From Campylobacter concisus (GTDB lineage Bacteria > Campylobacterota > Campylobacteria > Campylobacterales > Campylobacteraceae), in the NCBI RefSeq assembly GCF_003048875.2, contig NZ_CP049264.1:1-64000 (forward strand): a stretch of 64,000 bases of DNA, written 5' to 3'. Positions within the stretch are counted from its first letter, which is position 1. Each line of letters starts with the position of its first letter. Below, piece after piece: positions 1-10,101 of the stretch. Under the pieces are notes generated by a model. That model did no database searches and was not told the origin of the DNA. It saw nothing but the letters and a program-made list of their open reading frames with translations. The translations under genes and the position numbers were made by a program.

Positions 1-1311
1 TTGCTAGCAGACGAGATTTTAGAGCTTTTACAGACAAAAATATCCGCTAATGAATTTGACTGCTACATCAAACAATTAAAATTTAATGAAAAGGCTTCAA
101 ACGAAGATTTTATAGTTTTTAACGCCACGAGTGAATTGATGGCTAAATTTATAAAAACTAGATACGCCGAAAAGATCGCCTACCTTTACGAAGTAAAAAC
201 CGGCAAAAAGCCAGAGGTCGAGATAACAAGCCAAACCAAGCTAAAAAACATAAAACAAAGCCAAGTAAATGTAAAGCAGATCAAGGCGCAAAGCAGCATC
301 TTAAACCCTGGATATACATTTGAAAATTTTGTCTGTGGCGACTCAAATCAGTTTGCATTTTTAAACGCAAAAGCAGTCGCAGACAAACCTGGCGTGCTTT
401 ACAACCCACTTTTTATATACGGTACAACTGGTCTTGGCAAGACGCACTTGCTTCAGTCAGTTGGCAACTACTGCCTAGATCAAGGCAAAGTAGTCATCTG
501 CGTGACGAGCGATCAGTTTATGATTGATTTTACCACGCATCTAAATAGCCACTCGATGACTAAATTTCGTGAAAAGTATAGAAACTGCGACGTTTTACTA
601 ATAGACGACGTGCAGTTTCTTGGCAAAACAGATAAAATTCAAGAGGAGTTTTTCAACACCTTTAACGAGCTCATTGCTAAAAAAGGTCAGATCGTCATGA
701 CCTCAGACCGCCCAGCAAAGATACTAAAAGGCTTTGATGAGAGGCTAAAGTCTAGGTTTGAGCAGAGTATAATGGCTGATATCACGCCGCCTGAACTTGA
801 TACAAAGATAGCTATCATCATCAAAAAATGCGAATTTGACAAAATTTACCTAAACAAAGAGGTCATCGACTACATCGCTACAAACATGGGCGATAATATC
901 CGTGAGATCGAGGGCGCTATCATAAATTTAAACGCCTACGCAAGCTTGATGAGAGTCGAGATAACGCTTGAATTTGCTAAAAATACACTAAAAGATCTCA
1001 TCAAAGAGAAGCATGAAAATATAAATCTTGAAACCATTATAGAGATCGTGAGCAAAGAGCTAAACATCAAGCCAAGCGACATAAAAAGCAAGTCAAGAGT
1101 GCAAAATATCGTAGAAGCCAGACGCATCATCATCTACCTTGCGAAGATGCTCACTACAAATTCGATGCCGCAGATCGCAAACTATTTTGGCATGAAAGAC
1201 CATAGCGCCGTTAGTCACAACATAAAAAAGATAAACGAGCTCATGGAGAGCAACGAAATTTTCAACCTCAGAGTGACTGAGATAAAGAATAAAATTTTAA
1301 CAAAAGGATAA
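1..1311 (+). CDS. dnaA: chromosomal replication initiator DnaA
   Basis: DnaA binds DnaA boxes at oriC and opens the duplex in its ATP form. The 436-residue protein has the expected order: N-terminal DnaB-loading domain (about 1-80), short linker, AAA+ domain with Walker A GTTGLGKT at about 141-148 and Walker B LLIDDVQF near 200, and the C-terminal helix-turn-helix with the family signature DHSAVSHN near 400. Length is normal for Campylobacter. The start is TTG at the first base of the window, so its promoter and ribosome binding site are not visible. It is followed by a spacer rich in TTCAC motifs and then dnaN, the usual origin-side order. Confidence 0.98.
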   Translation: MLADEILELLQTKISANEFDCYIKQLKFNEKASNEDFIVFNATSELMAKFIKTRYAEKIAYLYEVKTGKKPEVEITSQTKLKNIKQSQVNVKQIKAQSSILNPGYTFENFVCGDSNQFAFLNAKAVADKPGVLYNPLFIYGTTGLGKTHLLQSVGNYCLDQGKVVICVTSDQFMIDFTTHLNSHSMTKFREKYRNCDVLLIDDVQFLGKTDKIQEEFFNTFNELIAKKGQIVMTSDRPAKILKGFDERLKSRFEQSIMADITPPELDTKIAIIIKKCEFDKIYLNKEVIDYIATNMGDNIREIEGAIINLNAYASLMRVEITLEFAKNTLKDLIKEKHENINLETIIEIVSKELNIKPSDIKSKSRVQNIVEARRIIIYLAKMLTTNSMPQIANYFGMKDHSAVSHNIKKINELMESNEIFNLRVTEIKNKILTKG

Positions 1312-1325
1312 AAACAGAATGAAAT

Positions 1326-1464
1326 TCGTGAATAAATGTGAAGAAATGAAAAATTCTTTTCACATTTTAAATAACGATGCTGGCGTGAGAAAAGATGGTT
1401 TTCACACTTTCACGCTACCAACTAATACAACAAAAAGAAAATTAAAAATAAGAGGGAGTATTTA
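1326..1464. promoter_or_regulatory. oriC-like cluster of DnaA-box cores between dnaA and dnaN
   Basis: Five copies of the pentamer TTCAC occur in about 86 bp: on the plus strand at 1359-1363, 1401-1405 and 1409-1413, and on the minus strand (GTGAA) at 1328-1332 and 1338-1342. TTCAC is the core of epsilonproteobacterial DnaA boxes as described for Helicobacter. An A/T-rich stretch follows at 1421-1450 and could be the unwinding element. The count and spacing are seen directly; that this is the functional origin, alone or with a second cluster upstream of dnaA outside the window, is inference. Confidence 0.6.
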
Positions 1465-2532
1465 ATGAAGGTTTTAATAAACAAAAACATGCTTGAGAGC
1501 ATAGTAACAAACACTAATCCATATCTCGAAAAAAGAGATCTTAGTGCTATAACATCTCACATCTATATCTCTGCAAAAGATGGAGTTTTAAACATAAAAG
1601 CAACTGATCACGAGATAGGACTAGCATATAAACTAAGCAACGTAAAGATCGTTGATGAGGGCTATGCAACAGCAAATGGCAAAAAGCTACTTGACATCAT
1701 CAAAAGCCTAAAAGATGAAGAGGTAACGCTTGAAACTGTTAATAACTATCTTTACATCAAGCAAAAAAACTCAAAATATAAACTTCCAATGTATAAATTT
1801 GAAGATTTCCCAGAGTTTCCAACGATAGAAGGCAAGGCTAAATTTAACATAGACGCCATAATGCTAGGCAGAAGCTTAAAGAAAATTTTGCCATGCATTG
1901 ATAGCAACAACCCTAAATTTGAGCTAAATGGCGCTTTGCTTGACATAAAACAAAACTATATAAATATAGTAGGCACCGATACAAAAAGGTTAGCTGTATT
2001 TAAATTTGCAAATGAAGCGAGCAATGAGTTTTCACTCATAATCCCTAAAAAGGCGATAAACGAAATTCAAAAGCTATTTTTCGACAAGATAGAAATTTAC
2101 TATGATGAAAACGTTCTCATCGCTCAAAGCCAAAATTTTGAGTTTTTCACAAAGCTGATAAATGGTAAATTCCCTGACTATGAGCGTGTTATACCAAAAG
2201 ATATCGCTATTAGATTTGAGCTAAGCAGAGATAAGATGGTTGAAGGCATCAAAACTATCTCGATGCTAAGCGATCAGATGAAGATAACTTTTTCAAAAGA
2301 GAGCATCACATTTGAGAGCATAATAGAGGACAACTCTGAAGCCAAAACGATGATAGAGTTTCAAACAGGACTTGAAGAAGATATCAGCATAAATGTAAAA
2401 AATAGAAATTTAATAGACTTCTTACAAAGCATAGAAGATGAGAAATTTGAGTTTGGATTTAAAGATAAAAATTTACCTTTCGTTGTTAGCTCAAAAGAGC
2501 TTTTAACGGTTATAAGTCCATTAAATATATAA
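1465..2532 (+). CDS. dnaN: DNA polymerase III beta subunit (sliding clamp)
   Basis: The clamp forms a dimeric ring around DNA and tethers Pol III and repair polymerases. The 355-residue protein matches the usual epsilonproteobacterial length and can be read as three similar clamp domains of about 115-120 residues. The start ATG is preceded by GGGAG at 1454-1458, six bases away, which fixes the start. It lies 15 bp before gyrB and is likely co-transcribed with it. The spacer upstream holds the origin-like DnaA boxes, so DnaA occupancy may affect its transcription; that is inference. Confidence 0.96.
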   Translation: MKVLINKNMLESIVTNTNPYLEKRDLSAITSHIYISAKDGVLNIKATDHEIGLAYKLSNVKIVDEGYATANGKKLLDIIKSLKDEEVTLETVNNYLYIKQKNSKYKLPMYKFEDFPEFPTIEGKAKFNIDAIMLGRSLKKILPCIDSNNPKFELNGALLDIKQNYINIVGTDTKRLAVFKFANEASNEFSLIIPKKAINEIQKLFFDKIEIYYDENVLIAQSQNFEFFTKLINGKFPDYERVIPKDIAIRFELSRDKMVEGIKTISMLSDQMKITFSKESITFESIIEDNSEAKTMIEFQTGLEEDISINVKNRNLIDFLQSIEDEKFEFGFKDKNLPFVVSSKELLTVISPLNI

Positions 2533-2537
2533 GTTAA

Positions 2538-4859
<2,322 letters not shown>

Positions 4860-4876
4860 AAGAAAAAGGATAAAAA

Positions 4877-5494
4877 ATGAGCGAAGAGATGAAGTATGGC
4901 GAGAAAATTTTAAAAGAATTTGACGTAGAGAGTGACCTTGAGGTCTGGGAAAATAAGCAAACAAGGGACTACGTCATAAAGATCACTCTGCCTGAGTTTT
5001 GCTGCCTTTGCCCTCGCTCTGGTTATCCTGACTTTGCGACCATATACCTTGAGTACATCCCAAATAAGCTAGTTGTCGAGCTAAAAGCGATAAAGCTTTA
5101 TATAAATAGCTTTATGAACCGCAACATCAGCCACGAAGATAGTATAAATGAAATTTACTCTGTTTTAGAGAAAAAGCTTGAGCCTAAATTTATGAAGATA
5201 GTTGGCGACTTTAACCCACGTGGAAATGTCCATACGGTTATCGAGATCAGCTCTGATCTAGTGGTAAAAAAGCCAGCTGAAGAGAAAGAATACGCTCCAA
5301 GAAGTAGGGAGAGAAGCTTTAGCGACAAGCCACGTGAGAGACGTAGCACAAGCGATCGTGCTAGCAGCAGAGGCAGCAGAGATGATAAATTTAAAAAAGA
5401 TGACAAGCCAAGAAGAAGCTCAAACAAAGAGGGCTTTAGAAAGATAAGCTACGCTGATGATAAGAAGCCAAAAGTAGTCAAAAAGGATAAATAA
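4877..5494 (+). CDS. queF: NADPH-dependent preQ0 reductase QueF with a charged C-terminal tail
   Basis: QueF reduces 7-cyano-7-deazaguanine to preQ1 in queuosine tRNA modification. Residues 1-130 are a complete short-type QueF: the catalytic Cys45 in CLCPRSGYPDF with Asp52, and the ELKAIKLYINSF motif near 68 followed by HE at 86-87. Short QueF proteins normally end here at about 125-130 residues. This one continues for about 75 residues of Arg, Ser, Lys and Asp with no hydrophobic core, which looks disordered. The tail is in the same frame with no sign of a frameshift. The ribosome binding site AAAGGA lies before the ATG. Its stop codon overlaps the next start (TAATG). Confidence 0.93.
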   Translation: MSEEMKYGEKILKEFDVESDLEVWENKQTRDYVIKITLPEFCCLCPRSGYPDFATIYLEYIPNKLVVELKAIKLYINSFMNRNISHEDSINEIYSVLEKKLEPKFMKIVGDFNPRGNVHTVIEISSDLVVKKPAEEKEYAPRSRERSFSDKPRERRSTSDRASSRGSRDDKFKKDDKPRRSSNKEGFRKISYADDKKPKVVKKDK

Positions 5495-6729
5495 TGATAA
5501 GTGCTAAGCTTATAGAACATATCTTTAAAGCAGCATCTATATCACGTTGGAACGACTATCCAAAGATGACAAATTTAGTCGAGCTTGACAAACAGGCTCA
5601 TAAATTTATCATCGCTTATTTCATAGCAAAACAAGAGCAAAATGCCGACATGAACTACATCATTGAGGCTGGGATTTTTGAGTTTTTAAGCAGGGTCGTA
5701 GTCACGGACATACGCCCTGACGTCTTTCACCACATCCAAAAGACAAAAAAAGAGCAGATAAATAGCTGGGTTTTAAGCAACCTTGAAACGCTCATCTCAG
5801 ATATCGAGGGTGGCGAGTTTTTGGAGAGGTTTAAAAACCACTATAAAAACGACAAAACTCACGAAAAAGAGCGCCTTATACTAAAAGCAGCCAGCTATCT
5901 TGCCACGAGGTGGGAATTTTCTATCGTCTATCAAACGAGCCAGTTTTTAAGTGACATCGACGAGCTTAAGGCGAAGGTTGAGGAGGAGATGGAGGATTAT
6001 TACGAGTTAATTGGCGTTAGAAAGATCGCTATGAATCAAAAATTAGCCCGCCTTGTAGATCTAAGTGGCAGGCTAAGGTTTCAAAAGCGCTGGGCACAAA
6101 CGCCTCGCATCCCTGAAACTGCGGTCTTAGGACACATGTTAGTTGTTGCGATACTTAGCTACTTTTACTCGCTAAAAGCAAAAGCTTGCAAAAAACGGCT
6201 AGAAAATAACTTCTTTTGCGCACTATTTCACGACTTGCCAGAGAGCCTCACAAGGGATATTATAAGCCCTGTAAAATACGGCGTAAAGGGGCTAAATGAG
6301 ATCATCAGTGAGTATGAGATGAGGCTTATTGATGAGAGGATTTTGCCATTTGTGCCAGAAAAGATCAAAGATGAGTTTAGCTACATCCTTGGTATCAGAA
6401 AAGATGGCGAGAAATTTATAAAAGATGAGTTTGAAAATAGAACATTCGAGCGCAAGATCATCTGCCACGAAGGGACTATGGAGAACGTAAATGAGGATAA
6501 ATTTAACCCAATAGACGGCAAAGCGCTAAAATACTGCGACAAGCTCTCAGCCTACATCGAAGCTGGAATTTCCATAAGCTACGGCGTCAAGTCAAAAGAG
6601 CTAACTGACGGCTTTAATAATATGTATAAATTTTTTAGCGAAAAACCTAAGATCGACGGAGTGGATTTTTTAGAAATTTGCGATGATTTTAATGAGCATT
6701 TTGGTTTAGAAAGACCCCCTCTCAGATGA
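5494..6729 (+). CDS. HD-domain phosphohydrolase-like protein
   Basis: A 411-residue soluble protein with a central HD domain: a His in LGHMLVV near 210 followed by the paired HD in ALFHDLPES near 245, as in YfbR-type HD hydrolases acting on nucleotides. A second acidic segment (KYCDKLSAYIEAG) near 350 supplies a further candidate metal ligand. The start overlaps the queF stop by one base, so the two are translationally coupled. Substrate is not predictable from sequence. The last few codons (RPPLR) lie over the 3' end of the convergent 4.5S RNA gene, so the C-terminus may have been altered by that overlap. Confidence 0.75.
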   Translation: MISAKLIEHIFKAASISRWNDYPKMTNLVELDKQAHKFIIAYFIAKQEQNADMNYIIEAGIFEFLSRVVVTDIRPDVFHHIQKTKKEQINSWVLSNLETLISDIEGGEFLERFKNHYKNDKTHEKERLILKAASYLATRWEFSIVYQTSQFLSDIDELKAKVEEEMEDYYELIGVRKIAMNQKLARLVDLSGRLRFQKRWAQTPRIPETAVLGHMLVVAILSYFYSLKAKACKKRLENNFFCALFHDLPESLTRDIISPVKYGVKGLNEIISEYEMRLIDERILPFVPEKIKDEFSYILGIRKDGEKFIKDEFENRTFERKIICHEGTMENVNEDKFNPIDGKALKYCDKLSAYIEAGISISYGVKSKELTDGFNNMYKFFSEKPKIDGVDFLEICDDFNEHFGLERPPLR

Positions 6730-6829
6730 CTGCGGCACACACTTAATACAAGTGCTCTGCTGTGTTCCCACCCTGAAGCGGTGCTCATAAAAAGCATTGC
6801 ACAGGTCTAAGAAGGAGCTTCGCAATCAT
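6716..6829 (-). ncRNA. ffs: 4.5S signal recognition particle RNA
   Basis: Read on the minus strand, the segment 6757-6775 gives CAGG-GUG-GGAA-CAC-AGCAG. This is the conserved SRP helix 8 core: 5' CAGG, a three-pair stem closed by a GGAA tetraloop (6765-6768), and 3' AGCAG, matching the E. coli 4.5S core in layout. The outer arms are GC-rich and complementary, for example TGCG near the 5' end with CGCA near the 3' end. A -10 box TATAGT (minus) lies at 6836-6841, placing the transcript start near 6829. The 3' end near 6716 is approximate. It is convergent with the HD gene and overlaps its stop codon. Confidence 0.8.
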
Positions 6830-6891
6830 ACAAAAACTATACTTAAATTTAGTTTTATAGTTACATTTTTAAAAATTTAGCTTTAAAAGTA

Positions 6892-6897
6892 TATAAT
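6892..6897 (+). promoter_or_regulatory. -10 box upstream of the 144-residue unknown gene
   Basis: TATAAT about 30 bp before the ATG at 6927, in AT-rich DNA without a clear -35 box, as is usual for the Campylobacter sigma-70 promoter. It is divergent from the 4.5S RNA promoter. Confidence 0.5.
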
Positions 6898-6926
6898 CTC
6901 ACATAAATTTCACCAAAAGTAGGGCA

Positions 6927-7361
6927 ATGCCAGGAAAGATCAAGCTTCGTTTTTTATCGGCTTTTAGGGATTTTTTCATCTATCACCACAAGTCCCTGGA
7001 GTTTCGTGCCAAAATTTTTGCTGCGATTATCTCGGCTAAATTTGACCCAGATGAGGATGATTTTGACGTTTTAAACGACATCGTAAGTGAAATTTATGAA
7101 AACGATCAGACCAGAAAAGACTTCTTAATCCAAACCGTTAGAGAGTACGTGGCAAGGGTCAAAAGAAGCGATAGGATCACGCTTGACACACTTCTTTTAA
7201 GCATAGATAAAGATATGAAAGATCACAAAAGATATGCTAAAAAGATAGACTTTTCGCACCTTCGTCGCTTGATGAGTGGCTGCGAGGAGGAAATTTTAGT
7301 CCAGCAAAGGGTCTATGAGTTTTTGATAAACGAGGTCAAACTCTACTCGCAAAGCGCTTAA
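6927..7361 (+). CDS. conserved-looking protein of unknown function
   Basis: I do not recognise this 144-residue protein. It is soluble, largely alpha-helical by composition, rich in Asp, Glu, Arg and Lys, with no signal peptide or membrane segment. It starts at ATG with AGGG only two bases upstream, and a TATAAT box stands about 30 bp before. Codon use resembles its neighbours, and a full-length ORF with promoter and ribosome binding site supports a real gene. It stands alone between the 4.5S RNA gene and a decayed thiD fragment. The helical character would suit a binding or co-chaperone role, but nothing identifies one. Confidence 0.6.
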   Translation: MPGKIKLRFLSAFRDFFIYHHKSLEFRAKIFAAIISAKFDPDEDDFDVLNDIVSEIYENDQTRKDFLIQTVREYVARVKRSDRITLDTLLLSIDKDMKDHKRYAKKIDFSHLRRLMSGCEEEILVQQRVYEFLINEVKLYSQSA

Positions 7362-7573
7362 ATTTCATCCTAAATTTAATCAAAAATTTTTCGTGGTTTA
7401 TAGCTAAATTTCTTAATTTTCTCTATTTATTTAGCTAGTTTAGGCAATTTGTGACCAAAAATTTGAAACAACAATTCATCAGCTAAATTTACATTGATAA
7501 ATGTGCATTATTTTGTGATAAAGCTGTTGCTAAGATAAAAAATTAAGAGTATAGATTAGCCCGTTTTGTAACT
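7362..7573. other. AT-rich spacer without a gene
   Basis: No open frame with a ribosome binding site is visible here. Together with the thiD fragment that follows, this makes a 363 bp gap between coding genes, and it looks like decayed sequence. Confidence 0.5.
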
Positions 7574-7722
7574 TCTTAGTGGCGCTTGCTTGCTACCTTG
7601 CAAAGGGCAAGAGCTTGGAGGAGGGCGTAGGACTTTCAAAAGAGTATATTTGTCAGGTTATAAAAGAGAGCATCGACACAAAGCTAGGCAAAAACCGCTT
7701 ACTTTGGCACGGAGCGAAGTAA
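7574..7722 (+). pseudogene. C-terminal remnant of a thiD-like HMP kinase gene
   Basis: The frame ending at TAA 7720-7722 reads ALACYLAKGKSLEEGVG and then a helix containing KEYICQVIKESI. This resembles the C-terminal end of hydroxymethylpyrimidine (phosphate) kinase ThiD, where the glycine-rich GTGC loop is followed by SALAxxLAxGxSLxEAV. Only about 49 codons remain; the loop itself and everything upstream are missing, and no start codon or ribosome binding site is present. The identification rests on a short stretch and needs a protein search. Confidence 0.45.
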
Positions 7723-7724
7723 AT

Positions 7725-8144
7725 TTAAGCTGCTTTTTGCACGGCGGCTGAGTGAGTTATGATGTCGTGCAAATTTAGCTTGTCTTTTCTAAAGAAACAA
7801 AGGCAAAGTCCGATGATGCTAAAGCCGGCAAATGCAAAGCAAATTTGGCGCAAGATCGCGTGAAAAAAGCTTAGTTTTTTGCCAGTTTGTAAATTTATGA
7901 GATAAATTTCTTGCGCTTTGTAGCCCGGAGTTTGCGCCTTTATGCTAAAAAAGAGGCACATTATAAATGAGATGATGCTATTTACCACAAAGATGGCAAG
8001 CTGGTTGTTTAAAAATTCCTCTTTACCGCCAAGAACGAGATATGTGCTGATGTAAAATACTGGCATGCCGATGATAAAAAGATCGATGATAAAGGCCTTT
8101 ACTCTAGCCCAGATCGGTGCGATTTTTGCCTTTTGCTTTGCCAA
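7725..8144 (-). CDS. RDD family integral membrane protein
   Basis: A 139-residue membrane protein with the RDD layout: an N-terminal segment with Arg and Asp (WARVKAFIIDLFIIG) at the first transmembrane helix, a second helix near 45-65, and a third near 105-125. RDD proteins are small membrane proteins of mostly unknown role, some linked to ion transport. It begins one base after the stop of the upstream 96-residue ORF on the same strand and is probably in an operon with it and purM. Function in this organism cannot be inferred. Confidence 0.75.
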   Translation of the reverse strand: MAKQKAKIAPIWARVKAFIIDLFIIGMPVFYISTYLVLGGKEEFLNNQLAIFVVNSIISFIMCLFFSIKAQTPGYKAQEIYLINLQTGKKLSFFHAILRQICFAFAGFSIIGLCLCFFRKDKLNLHDIITHSAAVQKAA

Positions 8145-8145
8145 A

Positions 8146-8436
8146 TTACTTTCCTGTGTTTATGTAGATACGGCTAAATTTCTCCCAATCATATAGGTAG
8201 ATAAGGCAGTCGATCACTTCGCAGCTCTCATCGTAAAGATCGCCGTCCTCGCCGCTATCATGCATGATAGGCAGCACGGTTGATCCTCGCGAGGCTTCAC
8301 ACCAATACTCATAAAAATCAAGTTTTTTGATATCGTTCTCTAGCACGCCAAACATGCCTAAAAACTGATAGACACTAAGGTCAAAAAAGCTCTTATTTTT
8401 GGTTTTTAGCAGGCGTTTTACGCTATTTGTGTGCAT
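8146..8436 (-). CDS. small acidic protein of unknown function
   Basis: A 96-residue acidic soluble protein I do not recognise. The ATG at 8436 overlaps the purM stop codon (TGATG), which is the likely start; a TTG one codon upstream would also fit but has no better ribosome binding site. No signal peptide or membrane helix is seen; the middle holds an acidic patch (DSGEDGDLYDE near 62). It is translationally coupled to purM and followed directly by the RDD gene, so it probably belongs to the same transcript, but this says little about its role. Confidence 0.6.
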   Translation of the reverse strand: MHTNSVKRLLKTKNKSFFDLSVYQFLGMFGVLENDIKKLDFYEYWCEASRGSTVLPIMHDSGEDGDLYDESCEVIDCLIYLYDWEKFSRIYINTGK

Positions 8437-9419
8437 CAAACTAGCTCAACGCCTTTGCCGCTTACCACTTCGCCGATCACGTAGCCATCGCTATTTGCTA
8501 GCACAGCATCTACGTTTTCTTTAGGCACGACAAGGATCATACCAACGCCCATGTTAAATGTCCTCATCATCTCGCTGTCTTCTACTTTTTGCGCGAGGAT
8601 TTTAAAAATTTCAGGCGTTTTTATAGCGCTTTTTTGCACCTTCGCGCCAAGTCCAGCAGGGAAGACGCGAGGCAAGTTTTCAACTATGCCACCACCCGTT
8701 ATATGCGCCATCGCTGTGATCTTATCTTTTAAGTTTAAAAAGTCGCTCACGTAAATTCTAGTTGGCTCAAGAAGCACGTCGATGAGCTTGCGCTCACTCA
8801 CTTTTTCATCAAATTTTAGCCCAAGCTCGCTTACAACCTTTCTTGCAAGCGAAAAGCCATTTGAGTGCAGGCCGCTACTTGGAAGTGTGACTAAAACGTC
8901 ACCAGATTTTACAAATTTGCTCCTATCGATCTCGTCAGCCTCAGCGATACCCACGGCAAATCCAGCAAGGTCAAAGTCGCCTTTTTCATACATCGATGGC
9001 ATCTCGGCTGTCTCACCGCCGATCAGCGCGCATTGCGCCTTTTTGCAGCCGTTTGCGATACTTTTTACCACCTCTTTGGCGCTTTCTATCTCAAGCTTTG
9101 CAGTCGCGTAGTAATCGAGGAAAAAGAGTGGTGTGGCGAAGTTGCAGATGAGGTCATTTACGCACATAGCGACTAGATCCTCGCCAACGCCCTCAAATTT
9201 CTTAGCGTCGATAGCTAGGCGAAGCTTCGTGCCAACGCCGTCGGTCGCGCCTAAAATGGCTGGATTTTTATATCCGCTTGGCAGTCTGACCGCACCTGAA
9301 AATGATCCGATGCCGCCTATGACGTTTGGTGTTTGCGTAGATTTTACAAAAGGCTTGATCGCCTCAACAAAGCTGTTTCCAGCATCTATATCAACTCCGG
9401 CATCTTTATAACTTATCAT
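8436..9419 (-). CDS. purM: phosphoribosylformylglycinamidine cyclo-ligase (AIR synthetase)
   Basis: PurM closes the imidazole ring of FGAM to AIR using ATP, the fifth step of purine synthesis. The family motifs are visible: GATDGVGTKLRLA near 38, the DL(I)CN segment, IGGETAEMPSMY near 135 and HITGGGIVENLPR near 240. From the ATG at 9419 (MISYKDAG) it has 327 residues, and AAGGG sits five bases upstream; the in-frame GTG two codons earlier would have no room for that site, so ATG is preferred. It is divergent from coaE. purN is elsewhere in the window (57.2 kb), so purine genes are scattered. Confidence 0.96.
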   Translation of the reverse strand: MISYKDAGVDIDAGNSFVEAIKPFVKSTQTPNVIGGIGSFSGAVRLPSGYKNPAILGATDGVGTKLRLAIDAKKFEGVGEDLVAMCVNDLICNFATPLFFLDYYATAKLEIESAKEVVKSIANGCKKAQCALIGGETAEMPSMYEKGDFDLAGFAVGIAEADEIDRSKFVKSGDVLVTLPSSGLHSNGFSLARKVVSELGLKFDEKVSERKLIDVLLEPTRIYVSDFLNLKDKITAMAHITGGGIVENLPRVFPAGLGAKVQKSAIKTPEIFKILAQKVEDSEMMRTFNMGVGMILVVPKENVDAVLANSDGYVIGEVVSGKGVELV

Positions 9420-9498
9420 TTTCACCCTTTTGATTATTTTTTAAAACTTTAGCCAAAAGTTGCTAAAATTGTTATCAATTTTCAAAAATGGAGCGAGT

Positions 9499-10101
9499 TT
9501 GCAGAAATTTCCAAACGCCTACGTCATCACAGGCTCGATCGCTAGTGGCAAAAGTACGGTTGTAAATTTACTAAAAGAGCGAGGTTTTAGCGTGATAGAT
9601 GCGGACCTCATCGCGCACGAACAGCTTGAAATTTGCAAATGCGAGATAGTAGAAGCTTTTGACGAGCAAATTTTAGATGAGACTGGTAAGATAGATCGCA
9701 AAAAACTGGGTACCATCGTCTTTAACGAGCCAAAAAAGCTTAAAAATTTAGAGCAGATTTTACATCCAAAGATAAAAGCTGAAATTTTTTTCAAAGCCTC
9801 GCAGCTTGAGCGATTGGGGCAAGTTTATTTTGTCGATATCCCTTTGTTTTTTGAAAAAAAGGAGCGCTACAGCGAATTTAAAAATATAGCCGTGATCTAC
9901 GCGCCAAAAGAGCTCTTGCTAAGCCGACTAATGAGCCGAAATGGGCTAAGCTTAAATGAGGCAAAAGCTAGAGTAGAGCTTCAGATGGACATAGAGCAAA
10001 AGCGAAAAATGGCACAATTTGTTATAGATAATAGCAGCGACATGGAGAACTTAAAGCCAGAGCTAGAGAAATTTCTAAAGCAAATTTGCGCTATTTCTTG
10101 A
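9499..10101 (+). CDS. coaE: dephospho-CoA kinase
   Basis: CoaE phosphorylates dephospho-CoA at the ribose 3'-OH, the last step of CoA synthesis. The P-loop GSIASGKST lies near residue 10, followed by the DAD motif (VIDADLIAHE) and the lid region with Arg residues (LLSRLMSRNG) near 145. The best start is TTG at 9499, with GGAG at 9490-9493 five bases upstream, giving 200 residues; the longer in-frame TTG at 9460 would add a leader not seen in the family. The last 11 bases overlap the convergent HEAT-repeat gene. Confidence 0.93.
   Translation: MQKFPNAYVITGSIASGKSTVVNLLKERGFSVIDADLIAHEQLEICKCEIVEAFDEQILDETGKIDRKKLGTIVFNEPKKLKNLEQILHPKIKAEIFFKASQLERLGQVYFVDIPLFFEKKERYSEFKNIAVIYAPKELLLSRLMSRNGLSLNEAKARVELQMDIEQKRKMAQFVIDNSSDMENLKPELEKFLKQICAIS

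Noticed and set aside
6716-6829. 4.5S-like RNA read on the plus strand
   Set aside because: The GGAA tetraloop with CAGG and AGCAG arms forms only on the minus strand, and the -10 box there is correctly placed.
8551-9411. Three plus-strand open frames over purM
   Set aside because: All are shadows of the purM reading frame; low-quality composition and no ribosome binding sites.
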